DNA of 64,000 nt. It comes from Lachnospiraceae bacterium. GTDB taxonomy: Bacteria; Bacillota; Clostridia; Lachnospirales; Lachnospiraceae. This document shows positions 32,901-41,880 of the stretch, one piece after another (the first letter of the stretch is position 1; every line of letters begins with the position of its first letter). The stretch is from NCBI GenBank assembly GCA_015057835.1, contig SVDL01000004.1:1-64000 (forward strand). Direction: 5' to 3'. Position numbers and translations under genes: made by a program. The notes beneath the pieces are model-generated. The model was not told where the DNA came from and searched no databases. It saw nothing but the letters and a program-made list of their open reading frames with translations.

Positions 32901-33640
32901 CACTGCCGGAAAACGGGGAGGCGCTGATCTCCTGCAGCCTCGCGGAGCGGTATCATATCGCGGAAGGGGACACGATCCGTCTCCGGGACGAGGATATGAA
33001 CATGATCACTGTCCGGGTCGCCGGCGTATTCGAAAATCACGTCTACAATTATGTGATCCTCGCGCCGGAAATGCTGAAAGAGGCGGTCGGAGAGGCCGAC
33101 GCCAACGGCGCTTATGTCAATTTTGAGGAAGGCGCGGATATTTACGAGGCGCAGGCCGCTCTGGCGTCGAACAGCGACGTCGCGAGCGTCACGCTTTTTG
33201 AGGATTTCAAGATAAGGCTCACGAAAATGATGTCGAGCCTCAATTATATCGTCCTTCTCGTGATCGTGAGCGCAGCGGGTCTTGCTTTTGTCGTCCTTTA
33301 CAATCTGACAAATATCAACATCCTGGAGCGGATCCGGGAGATCGCGACGATCAAAGTACTGGGGTTTTACAGAAAAGAGACCTCAGATTACGTATTCCGG
33401 GAAAATCTTGTGCTGACAGCATTCGGCGCAGCGCTCGGCCTGCTTCTGGGCGTCGCGCTGCACCGCTTTGTGATCAGACAGATCGTGGTCGATCTGGTTT
33501 ATTTTAATATTACGATCCGCCCGGTCAGCTTCGTGCTGTCCGTCGTGCTGACATTTGTCTTCACTATCCTCATCAATCAGTTCATGAGTTTCCGGATCGA
33601 GAAGATCAATATGGCGGAGTCGCTCAAATCCGTTGAGTAA
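29963..33640 (+). CDS. FtsX-type ABC permease with very long coiled-coil extracytoplasmic insert
   Basis: A 1225-residue permease. After a first helix (RFFAIFAIIALGVGFFSGL, about 17-37) comes a periplasm-equivalent domain, and about residues 250-672 are a repeat region. Its first half has heptad-like KKELDxGKxQLD units and its second half YxxGLAxYNEGKxQYE units. Three helices with an FtsX domain follow (PVFFILVAVLVCMTTMTRMV onward), then a second extracytoplasmic domain and a C-terminal FtsX domain of three helices. The topology is that of MacB-like four-helix permeases duplicated once. The insert could span the cell wall, similar in style to the YhgE/Pip repeats. Substrate unknown. Paired with the ATPase at 29268. 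Confidence 0.9.
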   Translation: MVGKKKRTLSLMTLREIRGSFGRFFAIFAIIALGVGFFSGLRITTPVMIHTVDSFYKEHHFYDYRVLSTLGFEEEDIASLRLEEDAAAVEGGWQYDVLVDREDGGTSVCKIYSITENINTLRLDEGRMPASADECVVDAENRMSLVLGDTLVLSSSNEKDTLEAFKNRRYTVVGFADTPLYINFERGTTTIGNGSVTGFAYFPRKAFSEDYYTEAYVLLKDQEELFSDAYEERLDEGRDRWEDAVRKAADARYERLLADAEKELADAKDEFEEKKTDGEAELDDAEKELRDGKAELDDASSELKDGREQLSDAQAELADAKTELDDAKTKLDSAHRELADAKKELDSGRTQLDASKKELEDGKKQLDASQKELADGKKQLDETQKELTAGKAQLDETKKQLDEGKKQLDDTLSRLNAAKEGLDSARSELETKGQELAAAREQLDEAQQGIRAMEEQLAHKELLPPEQAAALEETYRASLEAYEAGKAQYDTGLAAYNEGKTQYEAGLAGYNEGKVQYEAALQQYNEGLARYEAGLAAYNEGKTQYETGLAGYNEGKAQYEAALQQYNEGLAKYEKGEEEYRKGVARYQSGVSEYNSGLAEYESGRKKYEDGLAEYESAKADYEEGVLEYEDGLKDYEDGLAEYRDGKETYDREIRDAEKKIADAEKELADFEEPDTYLLERNTNIAYECFKSDSSIVRQVAKVFPVFFILVAVLVCMTTMTRMVEEQRSQIGVLKGLGYSEGDIFRTFAVYSGSAAMSGCIFGYVAGIFLFPSVIWMAYDIMYISIPLEWIPEWKLAAVVFAVSAVCSLGTTYASVRHELREPAASLLRPKAPKAGKRVFLERIPGIWNRMRFMHKISARNILRYKKRFFMMIIGISGCTALLLTGFGIKDSIASFAEIQYETIQVADADMVFRNGKEDRMPEKLENAVRDRNASVMLYKGASWDLLSGGNVKSVQVIAPFGEEIGDFFRLHTREGESLSLPENGEALISCSLAERYHIAEGDTIRLRDEDMNMITVRVAGVFENHVYNYVILAPEMLKEAVGEADANGAYVNFEEGADIYEAQAALASNSDVASVTLFEDFKIRLTKMMSSLNYIVLLVIVSAAGLAFVVLYNLTNINILERIREIATIKVLGFYRKETSDYVFRENLVLTAFGAALGLLLGVALHRFVIRQIVVDLVYFNITIRPVSFVLSVVLTFVFTILINQFMSFRIEKINMAESLKSVE
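31436..31687 (+). repeat. Two tandem 126-bp units inside the permease gene
   Basis: Bases 31436-31561 and 31562-31687 are direct copies with mostly synonymous differences. Each encodes 42 residues beginning GLAAYNEGKTQYE. This is a recent duplication within the larger degenerate repeat region. Confidence 0.85.
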
Positions 33641-33646
33641 AGAAGG

Positions 33647-36082
33647 TTATCCCATGATCACGGATACTTCGACGGATGTCCCTGCCGCCGCCTGCGGAAG
33701 GATATTTCCGCGGACCGGATCCCCGTCAGCAGTGAGGAGGAGAACGCCTTTCTCGACGCTGTCCGGATTTTCCACCGTGATATGGTAAATGGCTCCGCGG
33801 TAACGGCGGGTAACCGTAAAACGCTTCACGTATTTCGGAATGCACGGATCGATCTTTAAGCCGTCCAGCGTCGGAGTAATGCCGAGGATCGCCTGGGAAA
33901 TGCTTAAAAATGTCCATGCGGCGGTTCCGGTAAGCCAGCTGTTCTTTGCCTCGCCAAAACCGGGCGCATCCCTTCCGGCGATCATCTGGGAGTAGACGTA
34001 GGGCTCGGTCCGGTGGATCTCGCTGATCTCCTCGATATAGGCCGGCGCCGTGCGGCGATAGACCTCAAAAGCCCGGCTGCCGTGGCCGATCTCCGTCTCG
34101 GCGCAGACGATCCACGGATTGTTGTGGCAGAAAATACCGGCGTTCTCTTTATATCCGGGCGGATAGCTCGAGATCTCCCCGAGTTCCAGGTGATACCGGG
34201 TATAGGCCGGTGTGAGCAGTACGATGCCGTACTTCGTATCCAGCTTTTCTTCGACGCTTTTCAGCGCTTTTTCCGCTTCTCCGGTCTTCACGCCGATCCC
34301 CGCCATGACGCACATTCCCTGGGGCTCAATGAAGATCTGTCCTTCTTCGCATTCTTTTCCGCCTACTACATTGCCGAACGCGTCGTAAGCGCGGCGGAAC
34401 CATTCGCCGTCCCATCCGGCATCCAGCACCGCTTCTTCCATTTTCCGGACTTCTTCAAGACACTGCGCGGCTTCTTCGGTAAGACCGGTGTGCTCGCAGA
34501 TATTCGCGTAAGCGCGTCCGTATTTTACAAACATGCCCGCGATGAAAACGCTCTCCGCCACAGGTCCTTCGGAAGGTCCCGTGATCTGGAAGCTCTCGCC
34601 CGGATGCTTTGAAAAACAGTTCAGATTCAGGCAGTCATTCCAGTCCGCGCGGCCGATCAGAGGCAGGCGGTGCGGGCCGAGATGCGTCACGGTATAACGG
34701 AAGCTCCGGCGGAGATGCTCCATGAGAGGTTCCGCAAGGGAGGCGTCATTGTCGAACGGCGTCATCTCGTCCAGGATCGAGTAATCGCCGGTCTCCCGGA
34801 GATACGCGTCCGTTCCGGCGATGAGCCAGAGCGGGTCGTCGTTGAAACCGGATCCGATATCGCTGTTCCCTTTCTTTGTGAGAGGCTGGTACTGGTGGTA
34901 AGCGCTGCCGTCCGGGAACTGGGTCGCCGCGATATCCAGGATCCTCTCTCTCGCCCGGTCCGGGATCATATGCACAAAGCCGAGAAGGTCCTGACAGGAG
35001 TCGCGGAATCCCATGCCGCGGCCGGTACCGCTCTCATAATAGCTCGCGGAACGGCTCATGTTGAATGTCACCATGCACTGGTATTGATTCCAGATGTTGA
35101 CCATGCGGTCGAGCTTCTCATAGCCGGAGGAGACGCGGTAGCCGGACAGGAGATCCTCCCAGAAGAGGCGCAGGGCTTCCTTCGCGCCGTCAAATTTCTC
35201 ATCCGTATCATATTTTGCCGCCATCGCGTCCGCCCGGGTCTTATTAATGATTCCGGGCGCTTCCCATTTCTCCTCTTCCGGGTTTTCGACATAACCGAGC
35301 ATGAAAATGACAGACTGCTCCTCGCCGGGCGCAAGTTCCATATTGAACTGCTGGGCCGCGCAGGGCTGCCACCCGTGCGCGTGCGAACCGGTGCAGGCGC
35401 CGTCCAGTACGGCCTGCGGGGCGGCGGGAGAGTTGTACATCCCGATAAAGGCGTCCCTCACGGTGTCGAATCCGTCAAATTTTCTGTTGGCAAACAAAAC
35501 AGCGTAATGATCCCGTCTCTCACGGTACTCTGTCTTGTGGTAGATGGCCTGATCAGACACTTCTACTTCACCGGTACTGTAATTCCGCTGGAAATTGGAG
35601 CCGTCTTCCACGGCGTCCCAGAGACAGAACTCAAGAAAGGAGAAGAGAGAGATTTTCTTTTCCGCACTGCCCGTGTTCCGGAGCCTGATCCGGGTCAGAA
35701 GGCAGTTGTCCCCGCGCGGAACAAACATTTCCTGAGAAGCGGCTATGCCGTCCTTTTCCGCCTCGAAGACGGTGTACCCGAGTCCGTGGCGGCAGACGCA
35801 GCGGTCGGTCTCCGCCTGGGAGGGCTTCCAGGCGATGTTCCAGACGGAACCGCCGTCCTTAATATAGTAATGGAAGCCGTCCATGTCGAGCGGGTTGGCG
35901 TTGTAGCGGTATCTCGTGAGGCGGCGGAGGCGCGCGTCTTTATAGAAGCAGTAGCCTCCGGCGGTGTTGGAAACCAGCGCGAAGAAATCTTCGGATCCGA
36001 GATAGTTGATCCACGGAAGCGGAGTGCGGGGCGTTTCAATAATATATTCCCGGTTCACGTCGTCGAAATGTCCGTATTGCAT
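33647..36082 (-). CDS. Cellobiose phosphorylase (GH94)
   Basis: An 811-residue enzyme of the length and layout of GH94 cellobiose phosphorylases: N-terminal beta-sandwich ([19 protein letters not shown]), linker helices and an (alpha/alpha)6 barrel. [15 protein letters not shown] contains the catalytic acid Asp, and [17 protein letters not shown] is a family hallmark. The enzyme converts cellobiose plus phosphate to glucose and alpha-glucose-1-phosphate in the cytosol, saving one ATP. It is divergent from the LacI/ABC/GH5 cluster and shares its control region. Related specificities (cellodextrin or laminaribiose phosphorylase) are possible, but length and motifs favour cellobiose. GAAAGGAG precedes the ATG. 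Confidence 0.9.
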   Translation of the reverse strand: MQYGHFDDVNREYIIETPRTPLPWINYLGSEDFFALVSNTAGGYCFYKDARLRRLTRYRYNANPLDMDGFHYYIKDGGSVWNIAWKPSQAETDRCVCRHGLGYTVFEAEKDGIAASQEMFVPRGDNCLLTRIRLRNTGSAEKKISLFSFLEFCLWDAVEDGSNFQRNYSTGEVEVSDQAIYHKTEYRERRDHYAVLFANRKFDGFDTVRDAFIGMYNSPAAPQAVLDGACTGSHAHGWQPCAAQQFNMELAPGEEQSVIFMLGYVENPEEEKWEAPGIINKTRADAMAAKYDTDEKFDGAKEALRLFWEDLLSGYRVSSGYEKLDRMVNIWNQYQCMVTFNMSRSASYYESGTGRGMGFRDSCQDLLGFVHMIPDRARERILDIAATQFPDGSAYHQYQPLTKKGNSDIGSGFNDDPLWLIAGTDAYLRETGDYSILDEMTPFDNDASLAEPLMEHLRRSFRYTVTHLGPHRLPLIGRADWNDCLNLNCFSKHPGESFQITGPSEGPVAESVFIAGMFVKYGRAYANICEHTGLTEEAAQCLEEVRKMEEAVLDAGWDGEWFRRAYDAFGNVVGGKECEEGQIFIEPQGMCVMAGIGVKTGEAEKALKSVEEKLDTKYGIVLLTPAYTRYHLELGEISSYPPGYKENAGIFCHNNPWIVCAETEIGHGSRAFEVYRRTAPAYIEEISEIHRTEPYVYSQMIAGRDAPGFGEAKNSWLTGTAAWTFLSISQAILGITPTLDGLKIDPCIPKYVKRFTVTRRYRGAIYHITVENPDSVEKGVLLLTADGDPVRGNILPQAAAGTSVEVSVIMG

Positions 36083-36125
36083 AATCAGGAAGCTCCTTTC
36101 GGAATGAATTCGTTCTGAACCAAAT

Positions 36126-36155
36126 ACTAAATCGATTAAGATGCCGTATTTTCAA
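36126..36155 (-). promoter_or_regulatory. Promoter of cellobiose phosphorylase with LacI-type operator
   Basis: Leftward TTGAAA (36155-36150), 18-base spacer, TTTAGT (36131-36126). The near-palindrome CTAAATCGATTAAG (36127-36140; one mismatch) overlaps the -10 and spacer, so a bound LacI protein would block the promoter. The regulator at 36410 is the obvious candidate. Confidence 0.65.
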
Positions 36156-36409
36156 GCAAAATTCATATTTTACAGTAGACGATTTCCATTTGAATTGCAA
36201 GAGCTTTTTTCTGGATTTCGAAAATGAAGGCATTCTTTGTCGAAAACACACAAAAGTGCCCATAAACGCCTGTTGAAAAGTTACAAAAATGAGAAAAATG
36301 ACGAAAAGCCCTTGCATTTTCCAAAATGATGAGCTAATTTGGAGTTACGAAAACGATTAAGCAAAACGGACTGAAACAGTTCCCGGGCAAGTTGAGAAGG
36401 GGGCAGCCG
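36156..36409 (+). promoter_or_regulatory. Leader of the lacI gene with a second operator-like site and a palindrome
   Basis: This A/T-rich non-coding region contains CATTTT-CC-AAAATG (36315-36328), a perfect palindrome. It also contains CGAAAACGATTAAG (36348-36361), whose right half matches the operator at 36127-36140 in 9 of 10 bases. Both lie upstream of the ribosome binding site AGAAGGGGG (36394-36402). The second site suggests autoregulation, and the spacing of about 220 bases would allow DNA looping. No convincing -35/-10 was assigned. Confidence 0.5.
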
Positions 36410-37438
36410 ATGGTTTCAATGAAGGATATAGCAAAGAAGTGCGGCGTTTCTGTGGCGACTGTAAGCAAGGCGCTGAACGGACAGCAGGACATCGGAGAAG
36501 CCACCCGAGAGAAGATCGCAAAGGTCGCGGATGAGATGGGTTATCTCACCAACGCCTCCGCGAGAGCGCTGAAGACAAACCGTACCTATAATATCGGAGT
36601 CCTGTTTGTGGATGAACGAAGCAGCGGTCTCGCCCATGAGTATTTCTCCTCCGTCCTCGAGAACCTGAAAGCCGAAGCGGAGAGCCACGGATACGACATA
36701 ACCTTTATCAACCGGTTTGTCGGCGGCAGAACAACGACATATCTGCAGCACTGCAGATACAGAGGCGTCGACGGCGTGGTGATCGCCTCCGTCAATTTCG
36801 AAGATCCCCAGGTGCGGGAGCTGGTGGAATCTGACCTCCCGGTGGTCACGATCGACCACATTTTCAATAACAGGGCGGCGGTCATTTCCGATAATGTAAA
36901 GGGCATGGAGGAACTGACCCGGTACATTCTCTCAAAAGGACACCGGAAGATCGCATTTATCCACGGAGAACAGACGGCGGTCACGGCAAACCGGCTGACC
37001 GGTTTCTACAGAGCCCTGGAGAGCGAGGGGATCACGCCGGATGAGGAACTGATTATCGACGGCGCCTACCACGATTCCGAGAAGAGCTACCTTATAACAA
37101 AAGAACTTCTCGCCGGAAAGAAAGAGATCGACTGCATTCTTTATCCCGATGATTTCTCCTATCTGGGCGGCCTTCGGGCGCTGCAGGAGGCGGAGATCCG
37201 GATCCCGGAAGAGATCTCCACAGCCGGATACGACGGCATCCCGATCGCGGGGATCATCAGCCCGAAGCTGACGACCCTCCGGCAGGATACGAAGACACTG
37301 GGCAGGTCTGCAGCGGCAAAACTGATCGAGCTGATCGAACATCCGAAGACGGCATTGCTGGACCGCATCATCGTCCCCGGAAAGCTGATCGAAGGAGAGT
37401 CCGTTCTGGACAAAAACGGTTCTTCGGAAAATGAATAG
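36410..37438 (+). CDS. LacI family transcriptional regulator of the cello-oligosaccharide locus
   Basis: A 342-residue repressor. The N-terminal HTH and hinge are MKDIAKKCGVSVATVSKALNG. The periplasmic-binding-protein-like effector domain follows (NIGVLFVDERSSGLAHEYFSS ... GVVIASVNF ... PVVTIDHIF ... AGIISPKLTTLRQD). The ATG at 36410 has AGAAGGGGG 7 bases upstream; an ATG 9 bases later would also preserve the HTH. Likely effector is cellobiose or a related oligosaccharide, judged only from neighbours. It is the first gene of the rightward cluster. Confidence 0.92.
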   Translation: MVSMKDIAKKCGVSVATVSKALNGQQDIGEATREKIAKVADEMGYLTNASARALKTNRTYNIGVLFVDERSSGLAHEYFSSVLENLKAEAESHGYDITFINRFVGGRTTTYLQHCRYRGVDGVVIASVNFEDPQVRELVESDLPVVTIDHIFNNRAAVISDNVKGMEELTRYILSKGHRKIAFIHGEQTAVTANRLTGFYRALESEGITPDEELIIDGAYHDSEKSYLITKELLAGKKEIDCILYPDDFSYLGGLRALQEAEIRIPEEISTAGYDGIPIAGIISPKLTTLRQDTKTLGRSAAAKLIELIEHPKTALLDRIIVPGKLIEGESVLDKNGSSENE

Positions 37439-37483
37439 ATCATTTTCCTTTGAATAAATAAAACAGTTTTTAAAAGAGAAACC

Positions 37484-37517
37484 TGTGGCAGGCGGCGCGG
37501 CCGCGAAAACTGCCACA
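37484..37517 (+). other. Strong 5'-leader hairpin before the sugar-binding protein gene
   Basis: TGTGGCAG / CTGCCACA arms enclose an inner GCGGC/GCCGC stem. It lies 6 bases before the ribosome binding site AAAGGAGG and has no T-tract, so it is more likely an mRNA 5' stabiliser or partial attenuator than a terminator. Confidence 0.55.
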
Positions 37518-37540
37518 CAATAAAAGGAGGAAAAGAAAAA

Positions 37541-38950
37541 ATGAAAAAAGTGATCGCACTTGCACTCACAGCAGTAATGACACTTTCCCTCGCGGCATGC
37601 GGCGGCGGAGCAGCGTCTTCTGCAGCGGAAACAGCTGAAAGCGCAGCGGAAGAGGTAAAGGTAGAGGAAGCTGCGGAAGAGCCGGCAGAAGAGACCACGG
37701 AAGAAGTGGCAGAAGCACCGGCGGAAGAACCGGCGGCATCGGATGACAGCAAGATCATCAACATCTATGCATGGAACGAAGAGTTCAAGGGCTTCTTTGA
37801 GAAATATTACACCGTACCGGAAGGCTACACAGTAAACTGGGTCATCACTCCTTCTGACAACGGCGCATACCAGCAGAAACTCGACGAGGCGCTCCTCAAC
37901 CAGGAAAGCGCTGCGGCCAAGGACAAAGTCGACATGTTCCTCGCGGAAGCCGACTACATCCTGAAATATACGAATTCTGATTTTACTCAGGATGTCGAGG
38001 CAATGGGCGTTACGGATTTCTCCAATGCTTATGAATATACTGTACAGGCCGCATCGGATGCCAACGGCGTCGTCAAGGGCGTTTCCTTCCAGTGCTGCCC
38101 GTCCGCTCTGATCTATCGCCGTTCCATCGCGAAAGATGTTCTCGGAACCGACGATCCGGCGGAAGTGCAGGAACTTCTCTCCGACTGGAGCAAATTTGAA
38201 GCGGTTGCTGACACTGCGAAAGAAAAGGGCTATTACATGACAGCTTCCTTCGCTGAGACCTACCGTGTTTTCTCCAACAACGCGACTTCTCCGTGGGTCG
38301 ACGCTGACGGCAACCTTCAGTTTGATCCGCAGATCGAAGCATGGATCGCTCAGACTGAAAAGTTTATCGAAAAAGACGAAACTCTGACAGCCGGTATCTG
38401 GGATGAAGAAAAGAACGTCCAGATGTTCGCTGACGGCAAGACGATGTGCTTCTTCGGCCCGGCATGGTACTTCAACTTCTGCATGGGCAACGCACAGGAT
38501 CCGGAAAAAGGCTGCATGGGCGACTGGGCGATCTGCCAGGGACCGCAGGCTCACTTCTGGGGCGGCACATGGCTTCTTGCACCGACAGGCACAGACAACG
38601 CTGACGTCGTTGCGGATATCATGAACACATTCATCAACGACGAAGAAGTCTGCTCGAACCTCGTTCAGAATGAAGCACAGTTCTCCAACAACCAGGCGGT
38701 CAACGCCAAATTCGCGGAAGATCCGGACTACGGTTCAGAATTCCTCGGCGGACAGAATGACACCGCTGTATTCGTAGAACTTGCCAAGAACATCCGTTTC
38801 GAAAACCAGACCATCTATGATCAGCTCCTCAACGAAGGCCTCCAGAGCAACCTTCAGGAATACTTCAAGGGCAATGTTGACAAAGAGACGGCACTGAACA
38901 ACTTCTACAGCTACGTCAATGAGACTTACCCGGCGATCGTTACCCCGTAA
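37541..38950 (+). CDS. ABC sugar transporter substrate-binding lipoprotein
   Basis: A 469-residue extracellular solute-binding protein (family 1). The lipoprotein signal ends in LAACGG (Cys20) and is followed by an Ala/Glu-rich linker (about 24-70). The binding domain (KIINIYAWNEEFKGFFEKYY ...) is rich in Trp/Tyr/Phe (for example MCFFGPAWYFNFCMG and HFWGGTWLLAP), as expected for stacking on beta-glucan oligosaccharides. It delivers sugar to the permeases at 39064 and 40004. Codon use is more biased here than in neighbours, suggesting high expression. Confidence 0.92.
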   Translation: MKKVIALALTAVMTLSLAACGGGAASSAAETAESAAEEVKVEEAAEEPAEETTEEVAEAPAEEPAASDDSKIINIYAWNEEFKGFFEKYYTVPEGYTVNWVITPSDNGAYQQKLDEALLNQESAAAKDKVDMFLAEADYILKYTNSDFTQDVEAMGVTDFSNAYEYTVQAASDANGVVKGVSFQCCPSALIYRRSIAKDVLGTDDPAEVQELLSDWSKFEAVADTAKEKGYYMTASFAETYRVFSNNATSPWVDADGNLQFDPQIEAWIAQTEKFIEKDETLTAGIWDEEKNVQMFADGKTMCFFGPAWYFNFCMGNAQDPEKGCMGDWAICQGPQAHFWGGTWLLAPTGTDNADVVADIMNTFINDEEVCSNLVQNEAQFSNNQAVNAKFAEDPDYGSEFLGGQNDTAVFVELAKNIRFENQTIYDQLLNEGLQSNLQEYFKGNVDKETALNNFYSYVNETYPAIVTP

Positions 38951-38973
38951 CGAATCATCCGGAACAGCTTGGG

Positions 38974-38998
38974 GAGGCAAGGTGATAAACCTTGCCTC
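38974..38998 (+). other. Intra-operon hairpin between binding protein and permease genes
   Basis: Perfect 9-base arms GAGGCAAGG / CCTTGCCTC around TGATAAA, 24 bases after the stop. With no T-tract it probably stabilises the 3' end of the binding-protein message, giving the usual excess of binding protein over permease. Confidence 0.65.
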
Positions 38999-39063
38999 TC
39001 ACAGTATAGAGGCTGCAGCCCGATGCAGGGCGGACAGGCAGCTAAGGCAAGGAGGGAACCCGA

Positions 39064-40020
39064 GTGGACAGAAAGAAAAGCGGAATCAGCTACGCGAAGT
39101 GGGGATATATTTTTGTAGCGCCATTTTTCATCGCGTACATTATCTTTACACTGACTCCGCAGCTGATGACATTTTATAACAGCTTATTTATGAATTACCG
39201 GGACGGGCTCATGCAGGTCGGACCGAAATTCGTCGGACTGAAGAATTTCATCTCGCTCTTTACACCTGATAAATCCGGCTCGATCGGCATGCTGAAGTAT
39301 TTCGGCAATACAATGATCCTCTGGGTCATGGGCGCGGTGCCGCAGGTCGCTGTCGCGCTGCTCCTTGCGGTGTTCTTCACCAGCACGAGACTGAATATCA
39401 AAGGACAGCAGTTCTTCAAGACCGTTATTTATATGCCTAACCTGATCATGGCAGCGGCATTTTCCATGCTGTTCTTTACCCTGTTCTCCCCGGTCGGCCC
39501 GATCAATAAGATCCTGGTCTCCTCCGGAATGGCGAAGGCTTCCATCGATTTCCTGAACCTGAAAGTACCGGTCAGGGTCCTGATCTCCCTCATGAACTTC
39601 CTCATGTGGTTCGGCAATACGACGATCCTCCTTATGGCAGGCATCATGGGAATCGATCAGGGGCTGTTCGAGGCCGCCTATATCGACGGAGCGTCCTCCC
39701 TGCAGGTGTTTAAAAACGTGACGCTTCCTCTTCTGAAGCCGATCCTCGTATACGTTATCATCACTGCAATGATCGGAGGCATTCAGATGTTCGATGTCCC
39801 GCAGGTCCTGACAAATGCGAAGGGCACGCCGGACCGGGCGTCGATGACCATGGTCATGTATCTCAACAATTACCTGCAGACTTCCAAAAACTACGGTATG
39901 GCGGGAGCGATCAGCGTGATCCTCTTCATCATCTCCGCAGCGCTCAGCCTGATAGTCTACAGATCCATGTCGGCAACATACAGACAGAACAGGGGGAGAC
40001 ACCGTGACAGAGATAAATAA
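39064..40020 (+). CDS. ABC sugar transporter permease (MalF-like)
   Basis: A 318-residue membrane protein with six predicted helices and the permease EAA loop (EAAYIDGASSLQVFKNVTLPLLKP) that contacts the ATPase. It starts at GTG with AAGGAGGG upstream. It works with the second permease and the binding lipoprotein in oligosaccharide uptake. Confidence 0.93.
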   Translation: MDRKKSGISYAKWGYIFVAPFFIAYIIFTLTPQLMTFYNSLFMNYRDGLMQVGPKFVGLKNFISLFTPDKSGSIGMLKYFGNTMILWVMGAVPQVAVALLLAVFFTSTRLNIKGQQFFKTVIYMPNLIMAAAFSMLFFTLFSPVGPINKILVSSGMAKASIDFLNLKVPVRVLISLMNFLMWFGNTTILLMAGIMGIDQGLFEAAYIDGASSLQVFKNVTLPLLKPILVYVIITAMIGGIQMFDVPQVLTNAKGTPDRASMTMVMYLNNYLQTSKNYGMAGAISVILFIISAALSLIVYRSMSATYRQNRGRHRDRDK

Positions 40021-40867
40021 TAAGAAAGCTGCCAGACAGCTCCTCATATGCCGGATCGTCGTTTATGCGATTCTTATTTTCCTGACGGTCCTGTGCCTCT
40101 TCTCCTTCGTGATGATGATCGTGAATTCCAGCCGGTCCAACGCGCAGCTCCAGGGCGGCTTCACGCTGAAGTGGGGAGGACATTTCCTGGATAATCTGAG
40201 GAACGCGTGGACGGACGCCTCCATCAATATCCCAAGAGGAATGCTGAACAGCTTTATCATCGCGGCCTGCTGCGCGGTCCTGACCACTTATTTTTCCGCG
40301 CTGACGGCATACGGCATTCACGTTTACGATTTTAAGCTGAAAAATACGATGTTCATGTTCATCATGGCTGTCATGATGATCCCGACCCAGGTGTCGGCGG
40401 TCGGATTTATCCAGCTGGTCAACAAATTTCACCTGACCAATAATTATCTGCCGCTGATCCTTCCCTCGATCGCTGCTCCGGTGGTGTTCTTCTACATGAA
40501 GCAGTATCTTGAGAGCGTTCTGCCGATCGGCATGGTGGAGGCGGCAAGAATTGACGGATCCAGTGAATTCCGCACATTTAACCAGATTGTTCTGCCGATC
40601 ATGAAGCCGGCGATCGCGGTCCAGATGGTTTTCGCGTTCGTCGCATCCTGGAACAATTACTTCATTCCTGCCCTCCTTCTTGATAAAGCGGAACTGAAGA
40701 CTGTCCCGATCATGATCGCCCAGCTTCGCTCGGCGGACTACTCGAAATTCGACATGGGAAAAGTATATATGTTCATTCTCCTGGCGATCCTGCCTGTTAT
40801 GGTCGTATATATTATTCTCAGCAAATCCATTATTCGCGGCGCGACGGACGGCGCGGTCAAGGGTTGA
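40004..40867 (+). CDS. ABC sugar transporter permease (MalG-like)
   Basis: A 287-residue permease with six predicted helices and EAA loop EAARIDGSSEFRTFNQIVLPIMKP. The GTG start lies inside the previous gene (17-base overlap) with AGGGGGAG upstream. No ATPase gene follows; the ATPase must come from elsewhere, as with shared MsmK-type ATPases in Firmicutes. Confidence 0.93.
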   Translation: MTEINNKKAARQLLICRIVVYAILIFLTVLCLFSFVMMIVNSSRSNAQLQGGFTLKWGGHFLDNLRNAWTDASINIPRGMLNSFIIAACCAVLTTYFSALTAYGIHVYDFKLKNTMFMFIMAVMMIPTQVSAVGFIQLVNKFHLTNNYLPLILPSIAAPVVFFYMKQYLESVLPIGMVEAARIDGSSEFRTFNQIVLPIMKPAIAVQMVFAFVASWNNYFIPALLLDKAELKTVPIMIAQLRSADYSKFDMGKVYMFILLAILPVMVVYIILSKSIIRGATDGAVKG

Positions 40868-40868
40868 T

Positions 40869-41822
40869 ATGACACTGAAAGATAAAGGTTTTTACAAAGG
40901 AATGAACCTGGGCGGCTGGATGTCCCAGTGCGACTACAGCGAGGAACGTCTGAACGGTTTTATTACAGAGAAGGATTTTGAGACGATCGCTTCCTGGGGA
41001 TTCGATCATGTGAGGATCCCGGTTGACTACAACGTGCTGTGCACGGAAGAGGGAGAGATCAGCGCCAAAGGAATCTCGAGGATCCAAAATGCCCTGGAGA
41101 ACTGCGGCGAATACGGACTCCGCGCGGTCCTTGACCTGCATAAGACAGCGGGCTTCTCCTTTGACCAGAATGAGGGGGAGAGCGGTTTCTTTGAAAATGA
41201 GAAATACCAGGAACAGTTCTACCGGATCTGGGAAGCGCTGGCGGGACATTTCGGTGCGATGAGCGGCAGCGTTGCCTTCGAGCTTTTAAATGAGGTGACC
41301 GAGAAAGAATATCTTCCCGCGTGGAAAAGGATCTCCTCGGAATGCATCCGCAGGATCCGCCTTGCGGCACCGGACTCTCTGATCCTTCTGGGCAGCTATC
41401 ACCACAACAATGTGGGAGCAGTCCCGGATCTGGACAGCCCGCAGGATAAGAATGTGATCTACAATTTCCACTGCTATGATCCGATCCGGTTCACGCATCA
41501 GGGCGCTCACTGGATGCCGGAGCTGATTGACCGCACGGGCTTCTCCTATGAGGAGAGCGGCGCGTCGGAAGCGTATTTTGAAGAGCTGTTTGCCCCGGCA
41601 ATCAGGAAAGCGGAAGAAGAGGGAACCGCCCTTTACTGCGGCGAGTACGGGGTGATCGATCAGGTTCCTCCGGAAACCGCTCTGAAATGGTTCCGCGCGC
41701 TGCACGCAGTGTTTGAGAAACATCAGATCGCGAGAAGCGTCTGGTCCTTCAGAGAAATGGATTTCGGTATCGCGGACGCGAGATGGGACGGTCTCCGCAA
41801 GGAGCTTCTGACCCTGCTGTAA
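40869..41822 (+). CDS. Glycoside hydrolase family 5 (cytoplasmic endo-beta-glucanase/beta-glucosidase-like)
   Basis: A 317-residue (alpha/beta)8 enzyme. GMNLGGWMSQ and WGFDHVRIPVDYNV are GH5 start motifs. The acid/base Glu142 is in FELLNEV and the nucleophile Glu259 in YCGEYGVID. There is no signal peptide, so it acts on imported oligosaccharides. It starts 1 base after the permease stop, making it the last gene of the transport operon. Working with the GH94 phosphorylase, it would shorten cellodextrins or mixed-linkage glucan fragments. Confidence 0.9.
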   Translation: MTLKDKGFYKGMNLGGWMSQCDYSEERLNGFITEKDFETIASWGFDHVRIPVDYNVLCTEEGEISAKGISRIQNALENCGEYGLRAVLDLHKTAGFSFDQNEGESGFFENEKYQEQFYRIWEALAGHFGAMSGSVAFELLNEVTEKEYLPAWKRISSECIRRIRLAAPDSLILLGSYHHNNVGAVPDLDSPQDKNVIYNFHCYDPIRFTHQGAHWMPELIDRTGFSYEESGASEAYFEELFAPAIRKAEEEGTALYCGEYGVIDQVPPETALKWFRALHAVFEKHQIARSVWSFREMDFGIADARWDGLRKELLTLL

Positions 41823-41844
41823 ATAAGAAGTATATAGATAGTGA

Positions 41845-41880
41845 ATAGTAAATACTAGATAGTAAATACTAAATAGTAAG
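41845..41880. repeat. Short A/T-rich tandem repeat
   Basis: Two full 14-base units ATAGTAAATACTA(G/A) at 41845-41858 and 41859-41872 and a partial third (ATAGTAAG), directly after the GH5 gene and touching the large hairpin that follows. Confidence 0.8.
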
